Both the position numbers and the translations under genes were made by a program. DNA of 64,000 bases from Seongchinamella sediminis (GTDB taxonomy: Bacteria; Pseudomonadota; Gammaproteobacteria; Pseudomonadales; Halieaceae). This document shows, in pieces, positions 24,150 through 32,823 of this stretch (its first letter is position 1; each line of letters starts with the position of its first letter). The stretch lies in assembly GCF_003457605.1 (NCBI RefSeq), contig NZ_QRAN01000013.1:1-64000 (forward strand). Reading direction: 5' to 3'. The notes beneath the pieces were generated by a model that did not search any database, had not been told where the DNA came from, and worked only from the letters and a program-made list of their open reading frames with translations.

Positions 24150-26177
24150 ATGGACAAGGTCAAAACCCAGCTTGAAAATGGCGACACTGTTGTCATTGTA
24201 GGTGGCGGCCCGGCGGGCTCCTTCACCGCCCTGCACCTACTTGAAAGGGCGCAACGCCGGCACCTGGAGTTGAATGTCCTCGTCTTTGAAAGACGTCTCG
24301 GAATCCGGGACCAACGAGTCGCCTACAGCGGTTGCCCGCAATGCGCAGGCGGGGTGTCACCGAGGCTGCACGATGCCCTGGAAGCCCTGCAGATTCGACT
24401 ACCACCGGCGGTGATCCAGGCTCCGATCAACACCATCATACTGCAGGGTCGATGGAAGCACCTGCCTCTGAAGGTGCCAGATGACAGGACCATGTTGTCA
24501 GTCTATCGAGGCACGCTCCCGCGTGACCGCGGCCCTGGTCCTCGCCACAAGGCCTTTGACGCACTGCTGCTCGAGATTGTCGAGCGTCGTGGCGCGACAA
24601 TAGTCAGCGACGGAATAAAAGGGGTCGCCCGCGACCACGAAGGCAAACCGGTACTGGCCTTCCAGGAGAAAGGGCGGGAGCGTACTGTCGTTGCCGACTT
24701 TGTGGTGTTTGCTACCGGGGTCAACCCTGGTGCTGCTGCACAGGGGCGCCAGCGGGACGGTACTACGCTTTTTATCAAGCTCTGTCCGGGGTACCAGCCC
24801 CCGGGACTCAGGAAAGCGCTTATATTTGAACTACTGGGACCCGGGGGCGGGATCGACCCGGGAGTTGGGGAACTGCATTACATCGAGAGTACCGAAGCGG
24901 GCCTCGACCTGGTGATGTGTTCCATACTGCCCAAGGCGGAACACCTGACAGTCAGCCTCATCGGTCGCAGCGTTGATCGCGCCGTGAGCCACCAGGACAA
25001 CCTCGAGGTCATACGCCGCTTTCTCGCCGTGCCCCGCATTCGGCGATCGCTGCCTGCAGACTGCTCACTGACAATCCGCTGTGCTTGCAATCCCTGCATC
25101 GTGGTGGGATCGGCTCGACATCCGACCGGCGAGCGAGTCGCGGCCGTGGGGGACCTGGTCACCTGCCGGCAGTACAAGGACGGCATTCTCTCCGCTCACT
25201 CGATGGCTCGTTCACTGGCAGCCACACTTGTCGATGAAGGACTCGACCGGAAGAGCCTGAGAAGGGGCTACGGGCGCACGCTGAACCGGTTCAGGAGAGA
25301 CAATCACTACGCGAGGATAATATTTGCCCTGTATCGTATCTTCTTCTGCAGTCGCTTTCTCAGTCGCGTGCTGTACCAGACCTACTCGAGTGAGCAGAAG
25401 CGCAAACCCCATCACCAGCGTCACTTCGAGAGAATCCTCTGGGCAATTTCCAGCGGGGACGAAAGTTACCGGCGTATCCTCGGCCGGATGCTGGCCCCTC
25501 GCACGCTGTGGCAGATATTCAGTTACGGCCTGCTGGTCACTTTGCGCGCCAGCTTCTGGGAAGCTGTATTCGATCTGCGCTGGCGCGGCCTTGGGCGCTT
25601 TCCCGTGGTCGTAGATCGGGAACAGAAGGCAGCTCGGCTTGCCGCCTTGCCTGATCTGCAGGCGGGCCGCCACACCTACCTGTACAGCATCGAAGTCAAG
25701 CGGACGCCGATGCAATTGATGCCTGTCCTCGAACGCTTCGGCGAGCCCGACAGACCCTTTCTGAGACCGCGAATGGTTAATATTCAGCGGCGCCAGGGAA
25801 GCTTCCACAGGGGAGATGCCATAGTCGATTACCGGATATTCGGCGGACTCCTGCGCTTTGCCATCGTCCAGGTACCAGCCCAGGATACCAAAACCCTGAA
25901 CTTCAAGGTTCACGGTGGCTTTGCCGACCAGGGCAATTTCCTGTTCCAGATCGAGCCACTGACAGGAGGCCGTTCGAGACTCTCGGTTCTACTTAGCTAC
26001 AACTACCCGATGGGCAAAAGCCTGCCGCAAAAGGCGTTCTGGCGAACCTTTTCGCTGCTGTTTCCCGAGGCCATCCACGAAATCATCTGGAATCACGCCC
26101 TGTGCGAGCTGAAGCAGGCGGCCGAACAGATAGACCCGGACATCATCACCCGCGTGCCGGCCCGCCTCACGAGCTGA
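24150..26177 (+). CDS. FAD-dependent oxidoreductase with C-terminal SRPBCC-like domain
   Basis: 675-aa protein. Residues about 12-345 are a flavoprotein monooxygenase/geranylgeranyl-reductase-like fold: dinucleotide motif VVIVGGGPAGSFTA, FAD-ribose segment VLVFERR, and late FAD motif ERVAAVGDLVTCRQYKDGI. Residues 380-470 are a basic, partly hydrophobic linker (RIIFALYRIFF, LWQIFSYGLLVTLRASF) that may contact membrane. From about 500 to 665 the pattern of strands ending in a long helix (PEAIHEIIWNHALCELKQAAEQI) looks like an SRPBCC/START hydrophobic-ligand fold. A reductase or oxygenase acting on a lipid or isoprenoid is plausible. The domain call for the C-terminus is by eye. Confidence 0.7.
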   Translation: MDKVKTQLENGDTVVIVGGGPAGSFTALHLLERAQRRHLELNVLVFERRLGIRDQRVAYSGCPQCAGGVSPRLHDALEALQIRLPPAVIQAPINTIILQGRWKHLPLKVPDDRTMLSVYRGTLPRDRGPGPRHKAFDALLLEIVERRGATIVSDGIKGVARDHEGKPVLAFQEKGRERTVVADFVVFATGVNPGAAAQGRQRDGTTLFIKLCPGYQPPGLRKALIFELLGPGGGIDPGVGELHYIESTEAGLDLVMCSILPKAEHLTVSLIGRSVDRAVSHQDNLEVIRRFLAVPRIRRSLPADCSLTIRCACNPCIVVGSARHPTGERVAAVGDLVTCRQYKDGILSAHSMARSLAATLVDEGLDRKSLRRGYGRTLNRFRRDNHYARIIFALYRIFFCSRFLSRVLYQTYSSEQKRKPHHQRHFERILWAISSGDESYRRILGRMLAPRTLWQIFSYGLLVTLRASFWEAVFDLRWRGLGRFPVVVDREQKAARLAALPDLQAGRHTYLYSIEVKRTPMQLMPVLERFGEPDRPFLRPRMVNIQRRQGSFHRGDAIVDYRIFGGLLRFAIVQVPAQDTKTLNFKVHGGFADQGNFLFQIEPLTGGRSRLSVLLSYNYPMGKSLPQKAFWRTFSLLFPEAIHEIIWNHALCELKQAAEQIDPDIITRVPARLTS

Positions 26178-26256
26178 CGGGAACCCACGACACGAGCCGA
26201 TAGAGCCGAACCTGAGAGAAGTGGTAGCCAGGGCCCGAATAACGGGCCTGTAGCCG

Positions 26257-27213
26257 CTACTGGAGAAAATTCTTCAGCGCTTTGAGCCGCCGCGCCATGT
26301 ATTTTCTTGTCCTGTCGCAATCGACGGCGTCGTAACCGTGCACAGTATGTTCAGTCTCTACAAGCTGGACCGGCACCCCGTCCGCTTGCAGGGCCCTGGC
26401 GTAATCACAGGCCTCGTCGTGCAGGGGGTCGAACTGGGCCACTTCGATATAAGCCGACGGCAGTCCCTGCAGACTTTCGCGATGGGCCGGAGAGGCGTAG
26501 CGAGGAATGCCCGCTCCCCCAGTTCCCCTCGGCTGGGCGCCCTGACCCAGGTACAAATCCCACATCAACCTGTTGCCATCGCGGGTCCACAGTGGGGTAT
26601 CGGTAAAGCTGTTCGCCGATGCGGTTTTGGCTTCGCAGTCGGTTACCGGATAGATCAACAGCTGCGCCCTGATGTTAATTGCCTCGCCCCTGTGTCGGTT
26701 GCGATCCTGGGTCATGTGGGTACAGGAGGCCGCCAGGCAACCACCGGCACTGTCGCCGGCGACAAGGAGTCGCTCTTTATCAATGCCGAGAGCCGCCGCA
26801 TTGTCGTGCACCCATTCCAGCGCACTCTGGCAGTCATCCTGGGCCGCGGGAAATGGAGCCTGGGTAGAGAGACGATAATCCACCAGGAAAACCCGGCACT
26901 GGCCTGTTCTGGCATAACGCTGGGCGTTGTCCAGGTGCAGCCCGGCGTAGGTGAGGAAAAATGCACCGCCATGCAGGTAGACAATTGCCGGGGCCTTTCT
27001 GCCCGCCTCGCAACTGGCGATTTCCAGCACCCGGATCGAGTTTGCGTCCACACCCGTTACACGATGTTTACGCACCTCGATATCATCATCCCAGCGATGA
27101 TTGATCCGCATCACCCTGAGCACCATGCTGATCGCGCGCAGCCACCAGCGATTGTGGACGTAGCGGATGTTGGGAAACCCGAGGTAGGCAGGATCAATAT
27201 CGTATTGGCTCAT
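26257..27213 (-). CDS. HSL-type alpha/beta hydrolase (esterase)
   Basis: 318-aa hydrolase of the hormone-sensitive-lipase family. The oxyanion-hole motif HGGAFF is at 81-86, the nucleophile motif GDSAGG has Ser155, the acid lies in FDPLHDEA and the base His in EHTVHGYD. It acts on short- to medium-chain esters or acyl compounds; no signal peptide is visible, so it is probably cytoplasmic. It is followed downstream of an SDR gene on the same strand (60-base gap) and may form a small operon with it. Confidence 0.9.
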   Translation of the reverse strand: MSQYDIDPAYLGFPNIRYVHNRWWLRAISMVLRVMRINHRWDDDIEVRKHRVTGVDANSIRVLEIASCEAGRKAPAIVYLHGGAFFLTYAGLHLDNAQRYARTGQCRVFLVDYRLSTQAPFPAAQDDCQSALEWVHDNAAALGIDKERLLVAGDSAGGCLAASCTHMTQDRNRHRGEAINIRAQLLIYPVTDCEAKTASANSFTDTPLWTRDGNRLMWDLYLGQGAQPRGTGGAGIPRYASPAHRESLQGLPSAYIEVAQFDPLHDEACDYARALQADGVPVQLVETEHTVHGYDAVDCDRTRKYMARRLKALKNFLQ

Positions 27214-27273
27214 GGGGAGTTTCGCTGTGTTTACGACCAGGGGGAATTGCCTGCCATAAGGTTTGCCCCGGTA

Positions 27274-28134
27274 TCACTCCAGGTTGAATGCACTGTTGGC
27301 ATCAAGCTGCGGGGTAGCCAGGCAGCTGAGGCTGTGGCCACGCTGCTGCGCCATCGCCCGGGTCAGCTCCGGGTGTGTCGACACCCAGAACTGGCCATCC
27401 TGCAACTGGTGGAAAATCGTCTCTGCCGCCTCTTCTGGGCCCATACCATTGCGGTCCAGCAGTTCCACCATCTGCCGGTGGTGTTCCGCCACCGCCGGAT
27501 CGGTGGCCTCGTCCAGGGCAGCGAAAATTTTTGTCTTGACCGGTCCCGGCAATACCGCCGATACCTGGATGCTGGCCTGCTTCATCGCCAGTTCCAGCTG
27601 CAAACATTCGCTGAACGCCAGTACCGCGTGCTTGCTCATCACGTAAGATGCCTGCAAGGGGGCAATGCTGATTCCGGCGATTGAGGAAAGGTTGGCCACA
27701 ATAGCCGGCTCAGCGCTCGCTATCATCCTGGGCAGGAACGCCCGCACGCCGTGCACCACGCCGTGAATGTTCACCCCGAGGAGTTGCTCCCATTGCGAAG
27801 CGGGAAGTTCCCAGCTGAAACCCAGCAGTTCGATGCCGGCATTATTGACCAGCAGGTTGACCTGGCCATATTGCCCGTAAGCCCGGTCAGCCAGTGCGTC
27901 GAGCGCCTCTGGCTTGCTGACATCGGTCGCTACCGACAACACGTCGCCACCCAGGGCGGCCAGTTCGGCACTGGCCCGATCCAGGGCCGCCCGGCTGATG
28001 TCGGCCAGCACCACTTTCATACCCAGCTCCTGCACTGCGTAACGCGCCATCGCCGCGCCGATCCCTGAGGCGGCGCCGGTGATCACCGCCACGCCGCCGA
28101 CCAGTTTCACGTTCTCCACCGCTACAAACTCCAT
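27274..28134 (-). CDS. Short-chain dehydrogenase/reductase
   Basis: 286-aa classical SDR: NAD(P)-binding TGAASGIGAAMA, adenine-pocket NNAG (LLVNNAGIE), catalytic Ser in NLSSIAGIS and YxxxK as SYVMSKH, followed by LPGPVKT. The acidic residue after strand 2 (VLADIS) suggests NAD preference. The ATG at 28134 was preferred over a TTG three codons earlier. It is divergent from the AraC regulator (73-base gap) and upstream of the esterase on the same strand; the regulator may control the pair. Confidence 0.9.
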   Translation of the reverse strand: MEFVAVENVKLVGGVAVITGAASGIGAAMARYAVQELGMKVVLADISRAALDRASAELAALGGDVLSVATDVSKPEALDALADRAYGQYGQVNLLVNNAGIELLGFSWELPASQWEQLLGVNIHGVVHGVRAFLPRMIASAEPAIVANLSSIAGISIAPLQASYVMSKHAVLAFSECLQLELAMKQASIQVSAVLPGPVKTKIFAALDEATDPAVAEHHRQMVELLDRNGMGPEEAAETIFHQLQDGQFWVSTHPELTRAMAQQRGHSLSCLATPQLDANSAFNLE

Positions 28135-28207
28135 TACCAGCAAACTCTGTTTGAGACCGGACAGCTTAACGGACCGACCCCGGACGCGCTGGTTTTATTT
28201 GTCCACT

Positions 28208-29242
28208 GTGCCTATACTTTTTGTTCATTCGCGCCTGGTCCCCGAACTGCCTGTGACGACACCCGCGCCGGTCAATGCCTTCGCTCCCATGGTGGAGTTG
28301 ATAGAAAACGAACTCCAGGCGGAGGGGATCCCCTCGCCGCCCGGCGCCAGGGCGCGCACCAGCAGCGGCTTCTACCAGTGGTATCTCGCGGCCCTCCAAC
28401 TGCTCGAGAGTCGTGCCGCGGGCGCGGAAGCAAACCCACCGATGGATCGCCAGGCGGTGGAAATCATGTGCCGCACGGCGCTGACAGCCGGTTTCCTGGC
28501 TGAAGCCATGCAGCTTATTGTGAACTTCTCCAAGATACATTCCGGGGCAGGGCACTTATCATTGAATCGAAGCGGGGAACGCTGCCGGTTTACCCTCGAC
28601 GCCAGGCGCAGGCAGCGCACCACACTGGCCAGCCTGGTGGACATCTCCGGCCTGTTTGCCTTCAAACAGCTGTTTCAGTGGCTTACCGGGGGCCGCGCCG
28701 CGGCCACCCGGGTGGGCATCGGTGCCATATCACGGGCCGACCTGCTGCCGTTTATCCGCCTGTTCGATGCCCCGGTTCTGGCCGAGGGGCAGGTCACCTA
28801 TCTCGAGTACGACTGTAGCCAGCTGGACCTGCCGGTGGTGGCGAGGAAAGGAGAATTTTCCGGGTTTTTCGCCTATTTTCCCTGCGCGGTATTCGAGACC
28901 GCCAATGCCTCTCCCGCGCGCCAGACGGCGGCCCTGATCAGCGCTGCCGTGCAACAAGCCCAGGCGGTACCCAACCAGCCGCAGGTCGCCGCCAGCCTGG
29001 GCTACCCGCTCTCAACCTTCCGCCGCCGACTGGCCGAGGAAGGCACCAGCTTTCGGGAGGTTCGTGACCGCTGCCTGCGCGAGGCCGCCGAGGATTTGCT
29101 GCAGCGCCGTATATCTGTCGCGCAAACGGCATTGCAACTGGGATTCCAGGATAGCGACAGTTTCCGCAAGGCCTTTCGCCGCTGGACCGGCAAGACGCCT
29201 TCGGCCTGGTGCCGGGGAACGGAGAGTGCAGCCGGGGACTGA
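28208..29242 (+). CDS. AraC-family regulator with arabinose_bd (OruR-type) sensor domain
   Basis: 344-aa regulator from a GTG at 28208; the frame opens further upstream but would overlap the SDR gene. The N-terminal about 230 residues match the arabinose-binding/OruR-type sensor of AraC proteins that control degradation genes. The C-terminal AraC domain (about 245-335) has two helix-turn-helix units, PQVAASLGYPLSTFRRRLAEE and VAQTALQLGFQDSDSFRKAFRRW-type, ending with the typical TGKTPSAW. It probably activates the divergent SDR-esterase genes or the convergent monooxygenase. The start codon is uncertain, with no good ribosome-binding site. Confidence 0.85.
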   Translation: MPILFVHSRLVPELPVTTPAPVNAFAPMVELIENELQAEGIPSPPGARARTSSGFYQWYLAALQLLESRAAGAEANPPMDRQAVEIMCRTALTAGFLAEAMQLIVNFSKIHSGAGHLSLNRSGERCRFTLDARRRQRTTLASLVDISGLFAFKQLFQWLTGGRAAATRVGIGAISRADLLPFIRLFDAPVLAEGQVTYLEYDCSQLDLPVVARKGEFSGFFAYFPCAVFETANASPARQTAALISAAVQQAQAVPNQPQVAASLGYPLSTFRRRLAEEGTSFREVRDRCLREAAEDLLQRRISVAQTALQLGFQDSDSFRKAFRRWTGKTPSAWCRGTESAAGD

Positions 29243-29258
29243 GCGTGCAGCGGGGCGC

Positions 29259-30746
29259 TCAGGCAACAGCCGGGGACGAATCACCGGTGCCCCACTCAAA
29301 GGCCTCCCAGCGAGGCGTTTTCATTTCCGCAACGAATCGACTGTAACTCCAGGGCCAACTGGCTGGCACGCCCTCTGCATCGAGATACCAGCTCTGGCAG
29401 CCCCCGGTATACCAGATGGTGGTCTTGGCGGCGGCGACGCGCGCCCGGTCAAAATCCTCCATAGCAGTCACAGAGGGGCAGAGTTCGGGGCACTCTCCCG
29501 TATAAATTTTATCAATCAGTTGCTCGATATAAGCCCACTGGTGTTCGGCGATATCGATCAGCGAGAAGTTGCCAACCGGGCCATTGGGGCCGTTCAGCAT
29601 GAAGAAGTTGGGCATGTCGGGCATTGAGATAGCGAGATAGGCCACAGGCCGGGTGGCCCACAGGGTTTCCAGGTCCATACCGTTGCGCCCGGTTATCTTC
29701 ATCGGCCGCATGAACTGATCGGCCTGAAAGCCGGTCGCCAGGGCGATGACGTCCAGTTCGTGCAGAACCCCGTCGGCGGTGCGAATTCCGCCGGCTTCAA
29801 AGCAGTCGATGTCCGCTCGTACCAGGTGCGCGCAGTCGCGTTGGATGGCTTGATAATAGTCGGGGGAGAAAATCAATCGCTTGCACAGTGGCTCGTGGTC
29901 CGGTCGCAGCTGTTCGCGCAGTGCCGGGTCGGGGATACTTTGCTCAAGGTTATCCCGGCAGGCCTGGCTCATGGTCCTGGAGCCCTCCGATGCAGGGTCC
30001 GTCAGAGCATCGGTGTAGGCCTCGACGGCGGCGGCGTAGCCCTCAAAATCCATGGCCTCGCTCAGGGCATCCGGGTCGGCGCGAAACAGGGCCCGCTCCT
30101 GTTCCGAGTAGTGGCCGTTTTCCACCGGCATGATCCACTGCGGTGTGCGCACGAAGTGGGACACGTCGATACCCCGGTCACTGAGCGCGGAGACAATCTG
30201 GACACCGGTGGAACCCATACCGATCACGCCGACGCGCTTGCCCTCAAGGTCCACATCGTGGTCCCAGCGCGCAGTGTGAAACATGGCCCCCTTGAACTGA
30301 TCCATGCCCCTGAATCCGGGATAGCTCGGAACGTGTAACACCCCCGTAGCGGCAATCACGACATCGGCGATATCACTGCGGCCACCCTCCAGTTCCAGAT
30401 GCCAGCGGCCATTGCGAAAATCCGCCCGCTCGACCCCGGTATTGAATTCGATCAGCTCGTAGAGCCGGTATTTCCGGGCCACCTGCTCGAAATAGGCCTG
30501 GATTTCCCCACCGGGAGAGAGGTGACGGCTCCAATCCGGGTTGCGCTCAAAGGTGTAAGTGTAATGGTGTGAGGGCACATCGCATGTCAGACCCGGGTAG
30601 CTGTTCGCACGCCAGGTGCCGCCTACCCGATCGGCCTTTTCATACAGGGTGACATTATGAAAGCCCGACTCCTGCAGCTTGATGCCCGCGAGCATCCCGG
30701 CCATGCCCGCGCCAATGACCACTACCCGAAAATCCTGTTTGTTCAC
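29259..30746 (-). CDS. Flavin monooxygenase, Baeyer-Villiger type
   Basis: 495-aa flavoprotein with two Rossmann motifs: VVVIGAGMAGMLAG (FAD, residues about 8-21) and VGVIGMGSTGVQI (NADPH, about 173-185). The Baeyer-Villiger fingerprint FxGxxxHxxxWD is present as FKGAMFHTARWD. Residues DVPSHHYTYTF and GGTWRANSYPG are typical of type I enzymes. It inserts oxygen next to a ketone (for example steroid, terpenoid or alkyl ketones) with NADPH and O2. The convergent AraC gene ends 16 bases away. The substrate is not predictable from sequence alone. Confidence 0.92.
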   Translation of the reverse strand: MNKQDFRVVVIGAGMAGMLAGIKLQESGFHNVTLYEKADRVGGTWRANSYPGLTCDVPSHHYTYTFERNPDWSRHLSPGGEIQAYFEQVARKYRLYELIEFNTGVERADFRNGRWHLELEGGRSDIADVVIAATGVLHVPSYPGFRGMDQFKGAMFHTARWDHDVDLEGKRVGVIGMGSTGVQIVSALSDRGIDVSHFVRTPQWIMPVENGHYSEQERALFRADPDALSEAMDFEGYAAAVEAYTDALTDPASEGSRTMSQACRDNLEQSIPDPALREQLRPDHEPLCKRLIFSPDYYQAIQRDCAHLVRADIDCFEAGGIRTADGVLHELDVIALATGFQADQFMRPMKITGRNGMDLETLWATRPVAYLAISMPDMPNFFMLNGPNGPVGNFSLIDIAEHQWAYIEQLIDKIYTGECPELCPSVTAMEDFDRARVAAAKTTIWYTGGCQSWYLDAEGVPASWPWSYSRFVAEMKTPRWEAFEWGTGDSSPAVA

Positions 30747-30910
30747 TCATTCTGCTCCTCGCCGAATTATTGCGGGTAAGTGTACAAATCCGGCGAGCAG
30801 GCCTGCTGTCTTTATTGTTCATGCGGGCAGATTATAAGCTCATGCACACGCCCCGGAGATCCCCGAGCTGCCAAGCTTATGAATAATAGAGAAAAAATAC
30901 TAAAGAAGTG

Positions 30911-30980
30911 TTGGCTGCGGGTGGGCTTGACGATACGGCGTCCCGGCCACCGACCCAGCATTATGAAATCGTGCTGGATA
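30911..30980 (-). pseudogene. Degenerate partial tRNA-Met copy (possible attachment-site remnant)
   Basis: The stretch reads, with small changes, like the 3' two-thirds of the intact tRNA-Met gene about 1.9 kb away: TGGCTGCGGGTGGGCTTGA against TAGCTACGGGTGGACTTGA, then CCACCGACCCAGCATTATGA against the anticodon arm with one base deleted. A 16-base insertion interrupts the T-arm part and the 5' end is not matched, so it cannot be a working tRNA. It is in the same orientation as the intact gene, as expected for a duplicated att site. Confidence 0.7.
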
Positions 30981-31141
30981 ATCTTAACCAATTGATTTTA
31001 TTGGCTTAAATCGACCGGGCTGGCGCACCAGCACCCACAGCGCATTCTGCACCACAGTGCACGACAGATCACAGCAGGTCCCGCAAATCTCCCGCAAGTG
31101 GTGCACCGACCCCCTATAGCTCGGTACGCCAATCGCGACGC

Positions 31142-31216
31142 TTTATTTGTCGCAATAGCTTGATCGCGACAGATAAATGCGTTTATATGTCGCAATTGAA
31201 GAAAATGCGACATAAC
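31142..31216 (+). promoter_or_regulatory. Array of four inverted TGTCGC half-sites before the Fic gene
   Basis: Two inverted pairs: TTTATTTGTCGC (31142-31153) with GCGACAGATAAA (31166-31177), and TTTATATGTCGC (31182-31193) with GCGACATAAC (31207-31216). The pairs repeat with a period of about 40 bases, i.e. about four helical turns, and the last half-site ends 4 bases before the ATG. This looks like an operator for cooperative binding, probably by the winged-helix domain of the Fic protein itself. Confidence 0.75.
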
Positions 31217-31220
31217 GCCT

Positions 31221-32630
31221 ATGCCCAAACAAGTCTCAGAAGAGGAACTTGAAGCCATTCGGAGAGCCGTTGGCGGCTTTCCAGAGGGCGCCTCTATTGA
31301 CGAGATAAGCGATGCTATAGAGCCAAAGATCCACCGCAGAACACTGCAACGGCGGCTGGCCGTACTGGTGGAAAGGAAGCAACTCCTTCTCGAAGGGGGA
31401 GGGCGTGGTAGTCGATACAAAGTTCCAGCTATACGTACTGATGTAAACATTGAGGTAGGTGGAACACAGCTTAGTTTGACGAGCGGAATCCCCGAGGCCG
31501 AGATCTATACTCCAATCTCAGAGGTCGGCGCAGAGATTAAACGACTTGTGAGGCAACCCATTCAGCATAGGCGCCCTGTGGGCTACAACCGGGACTTTAT
31601 CCGAACTTATCAGCCCAATCGCACTTTCTACCTGCCAGGGGAAGTGCGTAAACATTTACTGGAGATCGGTCAATCCCAAGCGGGTGTACTCGCAGCGGGA
31701 ACCTATGCCTTGCAAATCTACAACAGGCTGTTGATCGATCTGACGTGGAATTCCAGTCGTCTTGAGGGAAACACCTATTCCCTACTTGAAACTGAACGGC
31801 TCATCGAATTGGGTGATAGCGCCGAGGGCAGGGATGCGCTGGAAACCCAGATGATCCTGAACCATAAAGCAGCCATTGAATTACTCGTGCAGTCAGCGGC
31901 GGATACGGGGTTTAACCGATACACCATATGTAACCTCCACGCGCTGCTTTCAGAAAACCTGCTGCCAGATCCTGCTGCCTGCGGCCGCTTGAGGCAGCAC
32001 TCGGTCGGCATTGGTGCAAGCGTGTTTCAACCGCTGCAAGGCGGCGCGTTGATAAATGAATGTTTTGATGAGGTGTTATACAAGGCAGACGCAATCAAAG
32101 ATCCTTTCGAGCAGGCATTCTTCGCCATGGTGCAGTTGCCTTATCTGCAAGCTTTTGACGACGTGAACAAACGCGTATCTCGCCTGGCAGCAAACATTCC
32201 TTTCATTCGAGAAAACCTGAGTCCTCTCTCTTTTGTCGATGTACCTGAGAAAGCCTACAGTGACGGCTTGCTAGGCATCTATGAGCTCAACCGCACTGAA
32301 TTGTTGGCTGATGTTTTCGTTTGGGCCTATGAGAGATCTTGCGCCCGCTATTCTGCGGCCCGTCAATCACTCGGTGATCCCGACCCGTTTCGGTTGCGTT
32401 ACCGGGAATTCATCGCTCAGCTGGTCTCCAATATCGTCCGTTCCGCTCTAAACAAGCGCGAGGCGGTTTCAGCTATAAAGCAGTTCATAGGACGAGAAAT
32501 TGTGGAGCAAGACAGAGCGCGCTTCATGGAAATGGTGGAGACGGAACTGACTGGTTTGCATGAGGGAAATATCGCCAGATATAGATTGAAACCCTCAGAG
32601 TTTGAAATCTGGTTAAAGAGATGGAGTTGA
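31221..32630 (+). CDS. Fic-domain protein with N-terminal winged helix
   Basis: 469-aa protein. Residues about 8-70 form a winged helix (SIDEISDAIEPKIHRRTLQRR with a basic wing GGGRGSRYKV). A Fic domain follows (about 150-345) with the auto-inhibitory helix motif S178-x3-E182-G183 (SSRLEGN), so it is of the intramolecularly inhibited type. The Fic core aligns as QAFDDVNKRVSR (310-321): Gln310 stands where active AMP-transferases have the catalytic His, and Lys replaces the second Gly of GNGR. Transferase activity is therefore doubtful and the protein may be a regulator that uses the Fic fold as a sensor. The coding sequence is less GC-rich than the neighbours and the gene lies alone between two tRNA-Met-like sequences. 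Confidence 0.85.
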   Translation: MPKQVSEEELEAIRRAVGGFPEGASIDEISDAIEPKIHRRTLQRRLAVLVERKQLLLEGGGRGSRYKVPAIRTDVNIEVGGTQLSLTSGIPEAEIYTPISEVGAEIKRLVRQPIQHRRPVGYNRDFIRTYQPNRTFYLPGEVRKHLLEIGQSQAGVLAAGTYALQIYNRLLIDLTWNSSRLEGNTYSLLETERLIELGDSAEGRDALETQMILNHKAAIELLVQSAADTGFNRYTICNLHALLSENLLPDPAACGRLRQHSVGIGASVFQPLQGGALINECFDEVLYKADAIKDPFEQAFFAMVQLPYLQAFDDVNKRVSRLAANIPFIRENLSPLSFVDVPEKAYSDGLLGIYELNRTELLADVFVWAYERSCARYSAARQSLGDPDPFRLRYREFIAQLVSNIVRSALNKREAVSAIKQFIGREIVEQDRARFMEMVETELTGLHEGNIARYRLKPSEFEIWLKRWS

Positions 32631-32660
32631 AGTATAGATACCGTCTTCTTCCAAGGATTG

Positions 32661-32810
32661 GCTGACCCACTGTGGGTGGGACGGTATTATCAATCGGGTA
32701 CGGATGAATGCTCGTCCCCTGTTAATTGGGTAGAGCCAACCCACTGCGGGTGGGATGGCATAATGAATCGGGTTTAATGAATATCGGCCCATCCCCCCTT
32801 AATGGGGAAG
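32661..32810 (+). repeat. Two-copy tandem repeat of about 74 bases
   Basis: Copy 1 starts at 32661 and copy 2 at 32735. Both contain CCCACTG(T/C)GGGTGGGA, then a segment ending AATCGGGT, then ATGAAT, C(G)CCCCT/CCCCCTTAAT-type sequence and AGAGCC. Similarity decays toward the right end of copy 2. The copies fill the space between the Fic stop codon and the tRNA-Met gene. No function is evident; they may be remnants of an integration or recombination event. Confidence 0.65.
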
Positions 32811-32823
32811 AGCCCGGAATAGG

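Larger units (their letters stand above)
30747..31220. other. Non-coding region upstream of the Fic gene
   Basis: No gene seen. It holds the promoter side of the monooxygenase gene, a degenerate tRNA-Met-like remnant (30911-30980) and, just before the Fic start, an array of TGTCGC half-sites; both are listed separately. Base composition becomes more A/T-rich than the neighbouring genes, consistent with foreign DNA. Confidence 0.6.

Noticed and set aside
31221-32630. Toxin-antitoxin (FicT/FicA) pair
   Set aside because: No small antitoxin gene is present; inhibition is built into the same protein and the catalytic His is replaced.
32640-32815. Possible CRISPR-like repeat near the tRNA
   Set aside because: Only two copies of a 74-base unit with no spacers of constant length and no cas genes; recorded as a tandem repeat.
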